NCBI RefSeq assembly: GCF_000313915.1
Contig: NZ_AMYT01000022.1
Location: forward strand, 89,186 to 153,185
Direction: 5' to 3'
Source of the DNA: Catellicoccus marimammalium M35/04/3
Lineage (GTDB): Bacteria; Bacillota; Bacilli; Lactobacillales; Catellicoccaceae
Length of the DNA: 64,000 nt
Shown here: positions 1 through 9,903 of the stretch, in pieces
Position numbering within the stretch: position 1 is the first letter of the stretch
How the letters are laid out: the number at the start of each line of letters is the position of its first letter
Notes under the pieces: generated by a model
Told to the model about the DNA's origin: nothing
The model's database searches: none
Seen by the model: the letters and a program-made list of their open reading frames with translations, nothing else
Program-made: the position numbers and the translations under genes

Positions 1-1
1 A

Positions 2-3000
2 GAATATAATATCTCAGAATATTCAGAAAAATATCCAATTTTCCAAACGTATGTCGGTGTAGATTATTCACGTGGAAATCGTGGTTCTGTTTCGTTTAAA
101 GTATATACATCAGAAGATAATAAAAATTGGAAAGAAGTCGATCATACCGAAGTATTAAGTGCTGATTCTAAAGCAAAATTAATTCGCGTAAACGTTAAAG
201 GAGCAAAATATATTCGTTTAGAAGCAAATGATAACCATGGAAATGGCGATGATCATGCTGCTTACGGAAATCCAATGTTAACAACAGAAGAGTATAGTGA
301 TGCACCTGGAGAATCATTAGCTGTGGTGAAACCAGTTAGCGTTTATGATGAAGAAATTAAAAAAGCATACGCAGCAAATAACAATACTTTAAATGAATCG
401 ATTAAAAAATTGATCTTACAACGTACTTTTATTGCTCGTTGTGGATATCATACAATCAATAAATTAACTAAAAATAGCCAAGAAACAACCGAAGCATTAA
501 ACTGGTTATTAAATAACTACAATGCCTTATCTCATTTTATCCATGCAGGAGAAATGGACCGTGCAGCTTCAACAGATAAAGTAATCAAATCTTGGACTGA
601 ATTATATAAAAATTACCATGATGATTTCACAAGTCCAGTCTTATTAAAATTAGCAATCGCGACAGCGATTACTCATGGTAGTGATATTTATTTCTGGACA
701 GGTTCTGGACAACCTTCTGTAGCTACAGAGCGTTATGCTTCATTCAAAAAATTATATAAGAATGGAACAATGGCCAAAGGAATCCGTACAGGAAATATTA
801 AAGACTTTGAAACATTACCACCTGTATTATTACGTTGGGTTGTCAATGCTAAAATGCACACTCCAGAAATTAATTGGTTTGCAAATTATGCCTTAAAAGA
901 AAAAGATAAAGGTCGTAATTACCTAGATGCCTATAATTACATTAACTATACAGATGGCTATAACTATGGTAAAGAAGAATATCATGATTTAAAACAAGCA
1001 GAAAAATGGAATAAAAAATACGATTTCAAAGAATTATATGCGAGTGAAGAAGAATATACCAACCGAAACATTCAACACTTATGGCAAGTCTTTGAGGAAG
1101 GTTCTGTTTGTGGTGGATTAGCAAAAACTTACACTAATGTCCAACAAGTATTTGGTTTACCTGCTGCAGTTTGTGGACAACCAGGACATGCTGCATCTTT
1201 TGTCTATGATAAAAAAGATGGAAAACCAGTATGGAATATTTATAATGATATCTTTGGCTTTATGAAATCAGATCGTGGAGATTTCTTATTCTGGGGACCT
1301 AAATATTCTTCTACAAATTATAATGGTAGTTATGTATTATTAGCTCAAGCAGCATTAAATGATTATCGTGCCTTTATGAATGCAAACTACTACAATTTAT
1401 TAGCAAATAGCTTTAACTCACCAGAAGATAAAGTGAAAGCATATCAAAAAGCATTAGAAGTTGAAGGACTAAATATGGACTCCATTATGGGCTTATTAAA
1501 AAATATGAAATCATTAAATGTTTCTGATGCAGATTACTTACGCTTTGCAAAAGAAGTAGCGAAAAACTTGAAATATTATCCACTACCATTTGTTGATGTG
1601 ATGAATGAAATTCGTTCTCAAATGAAATCTGCAAATGATAAAGCAGCGATTGATTCTTTACGCTTACGCACATTGAAAGATATGAAGAAAGTAAGTGATT
1701 CAGAATATATCCAAGCGAACGTTTGTCGTGGAATGGCTGATTTCTTATTAGGAGATCGTGATATGACTGTAGCTACTTTCTCTTTTGATGGAAAAGATGC
1801 AGGTACTATCGTAATGAATGAACGTTATCAAGATTCTGATATTCGTTGGGAATATTCATTAGATGGTGGCAAAACGAAAAAAGAAGTAAATGATAAAAAA
1901 TTAAAATTATCATCAGAAGAAATTGCTAAAATCAATGCAAAAGATGGAATTCAAATTTCATTTGTAGGAACGGATGAAATTCATAAAATTGAAATTGAAG
2001 ATGGAAACTTAGATAAGAAATTCCATGTCAATGATTTAGAAAACCGTTTATTAGGCTCAAACCAACCATTAGAATATCAAGATCAAGATGGTCAATGGAA
2101 ACCGTATACAAATACAGTTCGTTTTGCTGGGGATCAAAAAGTGAAATTCCGTTCTGCAGCTCATGGTCAACAAATGGCAAGTTCAGCACAAGAATTTAAC
2201 TTTACGGCAAGTACAGACCAAAAAACATATATTCCAGTTTCTGATATTTCCTTATACAAATTCTGTTCCGAACACAACAATACAGATGAAGCTGCGAAAA
2301 ATATGATTGATGGTGATAAAAACACATTATGGCACAATGATTGGGGCGGAAATGATAACTTATTCTACAGTGTAGAATTTAACCAAGTGAAAAACTTAAA
2401 AACTATCCAATATTTACCTCGTCAAGCGGGAAATGATAATGGTAAATTAAAAGAAGTTTCTATTTACACAAGTTTAGATGGTAAAGAGTGGAAATTAGCA
2501 CAAACCTTTACTAATATTTCTGCTAGTCGTGAAATGAAAACATTTACGTTAGACAAACCAGTCCAAGCTAAATATGTAGCATTAAAAGCAAACCAAACTT
2601 ATGGTAAAATATTAAATCGCTTCTTCTCTGGTCAATTATTAAACTTCTTTGAAGCAGATACGAAAGTAGCAGATAAAGAGCAATCAAAAGAAGAATTAGC
2701 AAAAGAAGTGAAAGGTTTAGAAGTCAATCATTACCAAAAAGCAGCTTTATTAAAAGCAGTAAAATATGATGCTGTGAAAAAAGTGCAAGAAATGATTGAA
2801 AAAGTAAAAGAGCAACATAGAAATGTAGCTGTCGTTCGTACACAATTAATCAACCAATTAGAAGATTTAGCTTTAGTAGATACAGATCAAGCCAAAACAG
2901 AAATTGAAAAGGCACATTCTGTAGATAAAATGAATGAAATTTTCAACCAAGTATATGCAGAAAATCAAAAAGAAATGAAACGTTTCCAAGAATCTGGATT

Positions 3001-3127
3001 GAAAAAATTAGAAGCTTGTTCAAATCTTTCAAAAGAAGATAAAGAATACTACAAAGATAGTATTTTGATGGCAACAAGTCCAGTTGAAGTTTCTATGCTT
3101 GTCGGTGAAGCTCGTCAGAAAAATTAA
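2..3127 (+). CDS. Large surface or secreted protein, 3' part (NPCBM, transglutaminase-like and F5/8C domains)
   Basis: The frame is open from the window edge, so the true start and any signal peptide lie upstream. The first ~90 codons look like an NPCBM carbohydrate-binding module (FQTYVGVDYS, then VSFKVYTS and AKYIRLEANDN). Around nt 1093-1260 there is a transglutaminase-like core: Cys in VCGGLAKTYTNV, His in GQPGHAASFVYD and Asn in WNIYNDIFG, a plausible Cys-His-Asn/Asp set. At about nt 2240-2650 follows an F5/8C (discoidin) fold, with MIDGDKNTLWHNDWGG and VSIYTSLDGKEWK. The last ~150 residues are charged, helical and coiled-coil-like. There is no LPXTG or other anchor at the C-terminus. 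Inferred role: binding or processing of host glycans or glycoproteins outside the cell. The enzymatic activity is not established. A strong terminator follows. Confidence 0.75.
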   Translation, partial: EYNISEYSEKYPIFQTYVGVDYSRGNRGSVSFKVYTSEDNKNWKEVDHTEVLSADSKAKLIRVNVKGAKYIRLEANDNHGNGDDHAAYGNPMLTTEEYSDAPGESLAVVKPVSVYDEEIKKAYAANNNTLNESIKKLILQRTFIARCGYHTINKLTKNSQETTEALNWLLNNYNALSHFIHAGEMDRAASTDKVIKSWTELYKNYHDDFTSPVLLKLAIATAITHGSDIYFWTGSGQPSVATERYASFKKLYKNGTMAKGIRTGNIKDFETLPPVLLRWVVNAKMHTPEINWFANYALKEKDKGRNYLDAYNYINYTDGYNYGKEEYHDLKQAEKWNKKYDFKELYASEEEYTNRNIQHLWQVFEEGSVCGGLAKTYTNVQQVFGLPAAVCGQPGHAASFVYDKKDGKPVWNIYNDIFGFMKSDRGDFLFWGPKYSSTNYNGSYVLLAQAALNDYRAFMNANYYNLLANSFNSPEDKVKAYQKALEVEGLNMDSIMGLLKNMKSLNVSDADYLRFAKEVAKNLKYYPLPFVDVMNEIRSQMKSANDKAAIDSLRLRTLKDMKKVSDSEYIQANVCRGMADFLLGDRDMTVATFSFDGKDAGTIVMNERYQDSDIRWEYSLDGGKTKKEVNDKKLKLSSEEIAKINAKDGIQISFVGTDEIHKIEIEDGNLDKKFHVNDLENRLLGSNQPLEYQDQDGQWKPYTNTVRFAGDQKVKFRSAAHGQQMASSAQEFNFTASTDQKTYIPVSDISLYKFCSEHNNTDEAAKNMIDGDKNTLWHNDWGGNDNLFYSVEFNQVKNLKTIQYLPRQAGNDNGKLKEVSIYTSLDGKEWKLAQTFTNISASREMKTFTLDKPVQAKYVALKANQTYGKILNRFFSGQLLNFFEADTKVADKEQSKEELAKEVKGLEVNHYQKAALLKAVKYDAVKKVQEMIEKVKEQHRNVAVVRTQLINQLEDLALVDTDQAKTEIEKAHSVDKMNEIFNQVYAENQKEMKRFQESGLKKLEACSNLSKEDKEYYKDSILMATSPVEVSMLVGEARQKN

Positions 3128-3162
3128 ATGTCCCTAATAAGATAGCTTTATATTATAAAGGT

Positions 3163-3193
3163 AAAATCTCAGGTCTATGACCTGGGATTTTTT
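3163..3193 (+). terminator. Rho-independent terminator after the surface protein
   Basis: A 13-bp stem (AAAATCTCAGGTC / GACCTGGGATTTT, one G-T pair) with loop TAT is followed by a T-run. Confidence 0.85.
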
Positions 3194-3204
3194 ATTGCAC
3201 AAAG

Positions 3205-3220
3205 TTGCAATCGATTGCAA
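3205..3220. promoter_or_regulatory. LacI-family operator (MalR or CcpA type), upstream site
   Basis: A perfect 16-bp palindrome, TTGCAATCGATTGCAA, with the central CG typical of LacI-family sites. It lies 50 bp upstream of the -35 of the maltose operon promoter. It also fits the degenerate cre pattern TGNAANCGNNNNCA, so MalR-like and CcpA binding cannot be told apart by eye. Confidence 0.65.
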
Positions 3221-3269
3221 AAATATCGCAGTGTATTTTAGTTATTATCTATAAATATTGAATATAGAT

Positions 3270-3298
3270 TTGACATGCAATCGGTTGCATGATAATCT
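3270..3298 (+). promoter_or_regulatory. Maltose operon promoter
   Basis: TTGACA (3270-3275), a 17-bp spacer, then TAATCT (3293-3298). GATAAT (3291-3296) with a 15-bp spacer is the alternative -10. The second operator fills the spacer, as expected for direct repression. Confidence 0.6.
3275..3290. promoter_or_regulatory. LacI-family operator inside the promoter spacer
   Basis: ATGCAATCGGTTGCAT is a near-perfect palindrome, nearly identical in its core to the site at 3205. A repressor bound here would block RNA polymerase. The two sites are 70 bp apart centre to centre, which would allow looping. Confidence 0.65.
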
Positions 3299-3327
3299 GA
3301 AAAAGAAGAAAAGAGAGGAGGATCACG

Positions 3328-5583
3328 ATGAAACGAAAATTTGCAGTAGATCCATGGAAGGTTTATACAACAACATTAGATAAAGAAGATAAACGATTAC
3401 AAGAAAGCATTACTTCCTTAGGGAATGGATATATGGGAATGCGTGGTAATTTTGAAGAAACGTATTCTGCAGATCATCATCAAGGAATTTATTTAGGTGG
3501 TGTTTGGTATCCTGATAAAACTCGTGTCGGCTGGTGGAAAAATGGATATCCAGAATACTTTGGAAAAGTGATCAACGCAATGAACTTTTTACGCCTACAA
3601 ATTACCATTGATGGCAAAGAAGTTGATTTAGCTACAGAACAATATGAAGATTTCTATTTAGGCTTAGATTTACAGCATGGAATTTTACAACGTCACTATA
3701 CGATTTTACGTGGAGGCAAAAAAATTACATTAGCGTTTGAGCGTTTTGTTTCTCTAACAACAAAAGAATTATGTGCTGTGAATGTAAAAATCACAAGTAA
3801 TCAAAAAGCAAAGGTTGAAATCATTTCTTATTTAGATAATGAAGTGACAAATGAAGATGCGAACTATGATGAAATGTTTTGGCAATCGATCGCGAAAGAA
3901 GAAGGTGGCTTAGTCGTGCAAACGATTCCTAATGCCTTTGGTATTGAGCAATTTACGGTCGCTGCAAATATGGATCATCGTGTCCAAAACTTAAGCTATA
4001 GCGGACATAATGAAGAAGAACTTCAAGTAACAATGAACTTCTTTGGAGAAGTGGATGTTGATACAGCAATTGAATTTGAAAAACGTATTATTGTGACGAC
4101 TTCTCGTGATTATAAAGAAAAGGAAGTATTAGCAAAAGCAAAAGAAAAACAAGCAAGCTTACAATCTCTTTCTTATCAAGAATTAAAAGAGCAACAAGAA
4201 AATGCTTGGTTAGAACGTTGGAAATATGCAGATGTAGAAATTGAAGGATCTGTCGAAGACCAACAAGGAATTCGTTTTAATTTATTCCAATTATTCTCTA
4301 CTTATTATGGAGAAGATGCACGATTAAATATTGGACCTAAAGGATTTACTGGAGAAAAATATGGTGGGGCAACGTATTGGGACACAGAAGCTTATTGCTT
4401 ACCTTTATATTTAGCACTAACTGATCAAAAAGTTGCTCGTAATTTATTGGAATATCGTTTCCAACAATTGCCACAAGCTTATCATAATGCTCGCCAACAA
4501 GGTTTAAAAGGTGCGTTATACCCAATGGTAACCTTTACTGGAGTAGAGTGTCATAATGAATGGGAAATTACGTTTGAAGAAATTCACCGTAATGCCGCAA
4601 TGGTCTACGCTATTTATCGCTATACGCTATATACAGGAGATACAAGCTATCTAGAACATGAAGGATTAGAAGTGATGACAGGAGTTGCTCGATTCTGGGC
4701 AGATCGTGTTCATTATGCAAAAAATAAAGGTGTATACATGATTCATGGGGTAACAGGACCTAATGAATATGAAAATAATGTCAACAATAACTGGTTAACC
4801 AACCGCTTAGCCAAATGGGTGTTATCTTACACCAAAGAAACATTAAATACTTATGCATATCGTAAAGAAGAGCTAGGAATTTCTGAAGCTGAACTAGCAA
4901 AATGGACAGATATTATTGAACATATGTATGAACCAAAAGATGAAGAAAAAGGAATCTTTGTCCAACATGATACGTTTTTAGATAAAGATTTAATGCCAGT
5001 TTCTGATTTAGCCAAAGAAGATTTGCCATTAAATCAAAACTGGTCTTGGGATAAAATTTTACGTTCTTGCTTTATTAAACAAGCCGATGTATTACAAGGA
5101 CTATATTATTTCAATAATGAATTTACGCTAGAAGAAAAACGTCGTAACTTTGAATTTTATGAACCAATGACAGTACATGAATCAAGTTTATCTCCATGTA
5201 TTCATGCGATTTTAGCCGCTGAATTGAAGAAAAATGAAAAAGCAGTGGAATTATATAAACGTACAGCTCGTCTAGATTTAGATAATTATAACAATGACAC
5301 AGAAGATGGCCTACATATCACTTCAATGACAGGAAGTTGGTTATCTATTGTCGAAGGTTTTGCTGGAATGCGTACTTTTGATGGACTGCATTTCCAACCT
5401 TTCTTACCAACAGAATGGAAACAATATGCGTTCCATATCAACTATCGTGGACGTTTATTGTTCATCAAAGTTAGTGAAGCGGGCGTTGAAGTACAATTAT
5501 TAGAAGGAAAACCAATGGTACTTTCTATTTATGATAAAGAATATTCATTAGAAAATGAATTATATGTTCCATTAGAAAAATAA
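3328..5583 (+). CDS. mapA: Maltose phosphorylase (GH65 family)
   Basis: 751 residues, the usual length for bacterial GH65 phosphorylases. Members phosphorolyse maltose to glucose and beta-glucose-1-phosphate in the cytoplasm. Visible signatures are the N-terminal sandwich start ([17 protein letters not shown]), [13 protein letters not shown], the general-acid Glu region [20 protein letters not shown], and the late phosphate-site region [13 protein letters not shown]. The start has a strong site (GAGAGGAGG, 7 nt before ATG). It is the first gene of a three-gene operon under two LacI-type operators. Trehalose or kojibiose phosphorylase would be the alternatives within GH65; the maltodextrin neighbours favour maltose. 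No beta-phosphoglucomutase gene is present in the window to use the product. Confidence 0.9.
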   Translation: MKRKFAVDPWKVYTTTLDKEDKRLQESITSLGNGYMGMRGNFEETYSADHHQGIYLGGVWYPDKTRVGWWKNGYPEYFGKVINAMNFLRLQITIDGKEVDLATEQYEDFYLGLDLQHGILQRHYTILRGGKKITLAFERFVSLTTKELCAVNVKITSNQKAKVEIISYLDNEVTNEDANYDEMFWQSIAKEEGGLVVQTIPNAFGIEQFTVAANMDHRVQNLSYSGHNEEELQVTMNFFGEVDVDTAIEFEKRIIVTTSRDYKEKEVLAKAKEKQASLQSLSYQELKEQQENAWLERWKYADVEIEGSVEDQQGIRFNLFQLFSTYYGEDARLNIGPKGFTGEKYGGATYWDTEAYCLPLYLALTDQKVARNLLEYRFQQLPQAYHNARQQGLKGALYPMVTFTGVECHNEWEITFEEIHRNAAMVYAIYRYTLYTGDTSYLEHEGLEVMTGVARFWADRVHYAKNKGVYMIHGVTGPNEYENNVNNNWLTNRLAKWVLSYTKETLNTYAYRKEELGISEAELAKWTDIIEHMYEPKDEEKGIFVQHDTFLDKDLMPVSDLAKEDLPLNQNWSWDKILRSCFIKQADVLQGLYYFNNEFTLEEKRRNFEFYEPMTVHESSLSPCIHAILAAELKKNEKAVELYKRTARLDLDNYNNDTEDGLHITSMTGSWLSIVEGFAGMRTFDGLHFQPFLPTEWKQYAFHINYRGRLLFIKVSEAGVEVQLLEGKPMVLSIYDKEYSLENELYVPLEK

Positions 5584-5612
5584 AAAAAGAGCTGCTCGGT
5601 CAGCTCTTTTTT
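5583..5612 (+). terminator. Intra-operon terminator/attenuator between mapA and the alpha-glucosidase gene
   Basis: A 12-bp stem (AAAAAAGAGCTG / CAGCTCTTTTTT) with a 6-nt loop and T-run, placed directly between mapA and the next start codon. Partial read-through would make mapA the most abundant message of the operon. Confidence 0.75.
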
Positions 5613-5626
5613 GCTAGGAGGAAAAG

Positions 5627-7234
5627 ATGAACGATTTATGGTGTCAACAAGCAATCATTTACCAAATTTATCCTAAAAGTTTTATGGATCAAAATAAAGA
5701 TGGTGTAGGAGATCTTCAAGGAATTATTGCCAATCTAGATACGCTAAAAGAACTGGGAGTGAATACGTTATGGTTGAATCCTATTTTTTTATCAGCACAA
5801 GTAGATAATGGGTATGATATTATCGATTATCAAACGATTGATCCTTTATTTGGCACAATGGCAGATGTTGAACAATTCATCAAGGAAGTGCATGCTCGGG
5901 ATATGAAATTGATTTTTGATTTTGTACTCAACCACACTTCTGACCAACATCCATGGTTCCAAGAAGCGATTAAAGATACAAAGAGTCCTTATCATTCTTA
6001 CTATTATTTTACTAAAGAGCGTCCGAATGCTTGGGCTTCCTTTTTTGGCGGTTCTACTTTTGACCAAACAAAGAATGGAGAATATTATTTCCATCTTTTT
6101 GATAAAAAAATGCCCGATTTAAATTGGAAGGAACCAAAGGTAAGAGAAGAAATGTTAGAAATTGCTCGCTTTTGGGCAAAAAAAGGAATTGATGGCTTGC
6201 GCTTAGATGCTTTTATTCATTTAGGAAAAGCAAATTTTACAGAAGGAAAACAAAAAGGAGAGTATGAAATTCAAGAAGAATGTTATGCCCATCTTCCAGA
6301 AGTTCATACGTATTTAGAAGAGTTTTGCCAAACGTTACGCCAAGAATTTCCAAACCTCTTTTTTGTAGGAGAAGCGGCGAGTGCTGGAGTAGAACAGGCA
6401 AAAAGCTATGTATTTCCCAAGAAAACAGAATGTGATAGTGTAATTTCTTTTCGTTATTTTCCTGATGAAAAAGAGGGAAGTCGAGCGTTTTGGGAAAAAT
6501 TTGCACAAACGATGGATGAGTGGCAAGAAGAGATTGGAACCAAAGGATATCCTACTTTATATTGGAATAATCATGATATGCCACGGATGGTCAGTCGTTT
6601 TGGAAGTGAAACGTATCGAGCAGAGAGTCAAAAAACGCTGGCAACTTTAATGTATTTACAAAAAGGAATTCCGATTTTATTGTATGGGGAAGAAATTGGC
6701 ATGAAAAATTATGAACTTTCTTCCATCGATGAGTTAGAAGAAAAAGAGTTACAAAAAGAAGCGACAGTGCGAATTGCCAACGGAGAACAAAAAGAAAAAG
6801 TATTAGCTGAACTGGCTAAAAAAACAAGAAATGCTAGTCGAGGCATTATGCAATGGAAGGATGCAGAAGATTTAGGATTTGGTTCGTCTTCCTTTTGGCT
6901 TGGAGGCAATCAAGAAAAAATCTATAATGTCCACGATCAAAAGACAGAAGTCGATAGCATTTGGCATTATTATCAACAGTTATTAGCATTGAAAAAGACG
7001 GAATTATTTACGAAAGGAACTTATCAACGTTTACATTACCCAGAACTTTATGCGTATCAAAGAGAATATCAAGGAAAAAAAGCGTATGTTCTTTGTAATG
7101 TAAGTGAAAAAGAAGTAATGACTTCTAAATTTACAGGAAAAGTTCTGTTAGAGCAAGGAATAAAAAGAGAAGGGAAAACTTGGATTTTTGCCCCATGGGC
7201 AAGTGTAGTGATTGAGGAGGAAGAAGATGAATAA
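5627..7234 (+). CDS. GH13 alpha-glucosidase (oligo-1,6-glucosidase/MalL type)
   Basis: 535 residues with the full GH13 barrel: YQIYPKSFMDQNKDGVGDLQGI near the N-terminus, region I DFVLNHTSDQHPWF, nucleophile Asp in GLRLDAFIHLG, acid/base Glu in FFVGEAAS, and region IV WNNHDMPRMVSRFG. The MPDLNW motif in place of QPDLN puts it in the oligo-1,6-glucosidase/alpha-glucosidase subgroup rather than the alpha-amylases. There is no signal peptide, so it hydrolyses imported maltodextrins or isomaltosides in the cytoplasm. It starts after AGGAGG, 15 bp beyond the attenuator, and its stop overlaps the next gene. Dextran glucosidase is an alternative. Trehalose-6-phosphate hydrolase is less likely given the neighbours. 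Confidence 0.85.
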   Translation: MNDLWCQQAIIYQIYPKSFMDQNKDGVGDLQGIIANLDTLKELGVNTLWLNPIFLSAQVDNGYDIIDYQTIDPLFGTMADVEQFIKEVHARDMKLIFDFVLNHTSDQHPWFQEAIKDTKSPYHSYYYFTKERPNAWASFFGGSTFDQTKNGEYYFHLFDKKMPDLNWKEPKVREEMLEIARFWAKKGIDGLRLDAFIHLGKANFTEGKQKGEYEIQEECYAHLPEVHTYLEEFCQTLRQEFPNLFFVGEAASAGVEQAKSYVFPKKTECDSVISFRYFPDEKEGSRAFWEKFAQTMDEWQEEIGTKGYPTLYWNNHDMPRMVSRFGSETYRAESQKTLATLMYLQKGIPILLYGEEIGMKNYELSSIDELEEKELQKEATVRIANGEQKEKVLAELAKKTRNASRGIMQWKDAEDLGFGSSSFWLGGNQEKIYNVHDQKTEVDSIWHYYQQLLALKKTELFTKGTYQRLHYPELYAYQREYQGKKAYVLCNVSEKEVMTSKFTGKVLLEQGIKREGKTWIFAPWASVVIEEEEDE

Positions 7235-8972
7235 AGCAGCAATTGAACATCGACCAGAAAGTGAATATGCATATCTTTATCGAAAAGGAGAAGTTCATCT
7301 TCGATTAAAAACTGGAAAAGAGATTCAGGAAGTTTTTCTCTTATGGGGAGACCCTTATGAATTAGACGGAGAACAATGGCTACAAGAAAAAAGAAAGATG
7401 AAACTTGTCGCTAAAACCAATGAACATTTTTATTGGCAAGTTTCTGTTCATCCTCCGTATCGCCGTTTAAAATATGCCTTTGAGGTTTGTGATGAAACCG
7501 AATGTATTTTTTATGGAGATCGAGGAATTTATCCTTTAAAAAAAGAATATTACACCATTCCAAATTTTTATTTCTCTTTGCCTTATTTACATGAAGTGGA
7601 TGCCTATCAAGCACCAGTGTGGGTTAAAGAAACGGTTTGGTATCAAATTTTTCCAGAGCGTTTTGCGAATGGTGATTCTAGTAATGATCCAGAAGGGACC
7701 TTACCTTGGGGCTCTACAGCTCCTACACGAGAAAACTTTTTTGGTGGAGATTTACAAGGAATTATAGATCATCTCGATGATTTAGAAAAATTAGGAGTTA
7801 ACGGATTATATCTTTGTCCGATTTTTTGTGCCTCTTCTAATCATAAATATGATACTTGGAACTATTTTATGATTGACCCTCAATTTGGGACAAAAGAAGA
7901 TCTTCAACGTTTAGTTCAAGAAGCCCATCAACGAGGGATGAAAGTGATGTTGGATGCTGTCTTTAATCATTCAGGAGATCAAGTGGCATTTTGGCAAGAA
8001 GTACAACATTATGGAAAAGATTCTCTTTATTATTCTTGGTATCATATTGAAGGAGAAAAACCAGAATATCAAGTAACAGAAAATGCAGAAGTAGGGAAAA
8101 ACTTAAATTATGATACATTTGCCTTTAATCCACACATGCCAAAATGGAACACAGCTCATCCTAAAGTACAAGAATATTTATTACAAGCCGCAACCTATTG
8201 GATTGAAGAAGCAGATATCGATGCTTGGCGGTTAGATGTAGCCAATGAAGTAGATCACCGATTTTGGCGAAAATTTCAAGAGGCTTGTGTCAAAGAAAAA
8301 AAGGATATCTATTTATTAGGTGAGATTTGGCATAGTGCTCAACCTTGGCTACAAGGGGATCAATTCCACGGCACGATGAACTATGCTTATTGTGAGAGTA
8401 TTGTCCAATATTTTGTACAAAAAGAAATCGATGAAGAACAGTTCATCTCTGTTTTGTATCAACAACTCATGCTTTATCAGGATGAGGTAAATCGCTATCA
8501 ATTGAATTTACTAGATTCTCATGACACAGAGCGAATTTTAACGCAGATGAAAGGAAACGTTGAATTACTAGAAAAAGTATTTGCTTTTTTATTTTTACAA
8601 CCTGGAACTCCTTGCTTATATTATGGAACAGAAATTGGGATGGAAGGTGGACCAGATCCATTGAATCGAGCTTGTATGAATTGGGATAAAAGTACTTGGA
8701 ATCAATCGTTGTGGGAAAAGATGCATGAGATGATTTTATGGCGGAAAAAATACGCGATGATTTTAAGTGATGGCACGATTGAATTTCAATATGATAAGGA
8801 ACGAGAACAAATTACTGTAGTTCGAGCAAGAAATAAAGAAAAAATCATCGGCTGTTTTGCTCAAGGAAAAGAAGGAATTGTAGTAGAAAAAGACAATAAA
8901 ATCGCTGGGGAAAAAAGAAGTGATGGAACTTGGGATTATATCCTTTGGCAAGAAAAAGAAAAGAACCGCTAA
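7227..8972 (+). CDS. Neopullulanase/maltogenic amylase (GH13_20)
   Basis: Intracellular GH13 enzyme that trims maltodextrins and cyclodextrins. Residues 1-120 form the extra N-terminal (CBM34-like) domain of this subfamily. After it come VWYQIFPERFANGD, region I MLDAVFNHSG, the subfamily motif HMPKWN, nucleophile Asp in AWRLDVANEVDH, acid Glu in LLGEIWH and LLDSHDTER. The ATG at 7227 was preferred over an in-frame TTG at 7212 because GAGGAGG (7214-7220) sits 6 nt before it. The gene overlaps the upstream stop by 8 bp, so the two are translationally coupled. Its own stop codon TAA is the loop of the terminator hairpin. Confidence 0.9.
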   Translation: MNKAAIEHRPESEYAYLYRKGEVHLRLKTGKEIQEVFLLWGDPYELDGEQWLQEKRKMKLVAKTNEHFYWQVSVHPPYRRLKYAFEVCDETECIFYGDRGIYPLKKEYYTIPNFYFSLPYLHEVDAYQAPVWVKETVWYQIFPERFANGDSSNDPEGTLPWGSTAPTRENFFGGDLQGIIDHLDDLEKLGVNGLYLCPIFCASSNHKYDTWNYFMIDPQFGTKEDLQRLVQEAHQRGMKVMLDAVFNHSGDQVAFWQEVQHYGKDSLYYSWYHIEGEKPEYQVTENAEVGKNLNYDTFAFNPHMPKWNTAHPKVQEYLLQAATYWIEEADIDAWRLDVANEVDHRFWRKFQEACVKEKKDIYLLGEIWHSAQPWLQGDQFHGTMNYAYCESIVQYFVQKEIDEEQFISVLYQQLMLYQDEVNRYQLNLLDSHDTERILTQMKGNVELLEKVFAFLFLQPGTPCLYYGTEIGMEGGPDPLNRACMNWDKSTWNQSLWEKMHEMILWRKKYAMILSDGTIEFQYDKEREQITVVRARNKEKIIGCFAQGKEGIVVEKDNKIAGEKRSDGTWDYILWQEKEKNR

Positions 8973-8984
8973 GCGGTTCTTTTT
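8960..8984. terminator. Bidirectional terminator between the maltose operon and the DUF1189 gene
   Basis: AAAGAACCGC / GCGGTTCTTT stem with the 3-nt loop TAA, which is also the neopullulanase stop codon. T-runs on both strands serve the two convergent genes. Confidence 0.85.
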
Positions 8985-9792
8985 AATTGGATCGATTTGG
9001 CCGTTGTGCCATATTGACAACAAAAATGAAAATAATAATCGTCAAGACTGAAATGTAGTTGGCAAATAAAAATTGTGGGAAGAAGATTTGACTCACAATC
9101 GTTAAAATCGTTGGCCATGTACTACATAAAGTCACTAATTTAAAGACAGGTAAAAAACGAACTTGAATGCGGACCATCTTACAATAGAAAAACGCGATTG
9201 CCGCAGTAATCACTAAGTTCACCAATAATTGAATAAGCATTGGGAAAATCCCGATTACAATCCCAAATAAAATCAATGGGATAGTTGGCTCAACGCTGTC
9301 TACTAAGTTTTCTAGTTTATTTTTTGTAATTCCATTCCAGTCGAGTTGCTTATAAGAAACCTTTGTTGGATTTTCTGGTAGCATCGAACTAGCAATAGAG
9401 TTATTAGGAAAAGCAAAAATAATGTTCTTTTTTTGTAAACTAATACCAACTTCATCGTTGTTTAATTCTTTTTGTAATTGTTTTTCGGACTGTTTATTAT
9501 CTGGGTCAAAAGAAAGGGTGAAGTTTCCATTTTGATAAATGAATCCACTGTCTGAAGGAGCGTCTAATTCATTATCTTTAATCTTCATTTCTTTTGGCAG
9601 ATTTTCCACATAGTTTTGCATCGTTTCTTTCATCTCATGAGTTAAAGAGACACCATAATTAAGTAAAGGTAATAGTGAAAGAAACGCCAATAAAAATAAA
9701 TATAAAATCCATTGCGAAGTTTTTATTGATTTTTGTTGGGCAAGACGTGTGGGATGAAACAGAGCATTTTTAATGATGGTAAAAAAGTTCAT
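8983..9792 (-). CDS. DUF1189 membrane protein (MalA-like)
   Basis: 269 residues: one membrane segment near the N-terminus (about 28-47), a ~120-residue outer region (KETMQNYVENLPKEM...) and three or four hydrophobic segments at the C-terminal end. This is the layout of DUF1189 proteins. The family includes the streptococcal maltodextrin-utilisation protein MalA encoded beside malR, which agrees with the convergent maltose operon here. The molecular role is unknown; inference is a membrane protein linked to maltodextrin use. The start is supported by GGGAGG 5 nt upstream on the minus strand. Confidence 0.7.
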   Translation of the reverse strand: MNFFTIIKNALFHPTRLAQQKSIKTSQWILYLFLLAFLSLLPLLNYGVSLTHEMKETMQNYVENLPKEMKIKDNELDAPSDSGFIYQNGNFTLSFDPDNKQSEKQLQKELNNDEVGISLQKKNIIFAFPNNSIASSMLPENPTKVSYKQLDWNGITKNKLENLVDSVEPTIPLILFGIVIGIFPMLIQLLVNLVITAAIAFFYCKMVRIQVRFLPVFKLVTLCSTWPTILTIVSQIFFPQFLFANYISVLTIIIFIFVVNMAQRPNRSN

Positions 9793-9903
9793 AATAACCT
9801 CCCATATTTCTTATTAACAAAATTTATTATATCATCGATAGCTTTTATTTTAAAAAATAATCCTCTTGTTATAAAATAAGGATAGAAAGAAAAGGAGTGA
9901 TTG

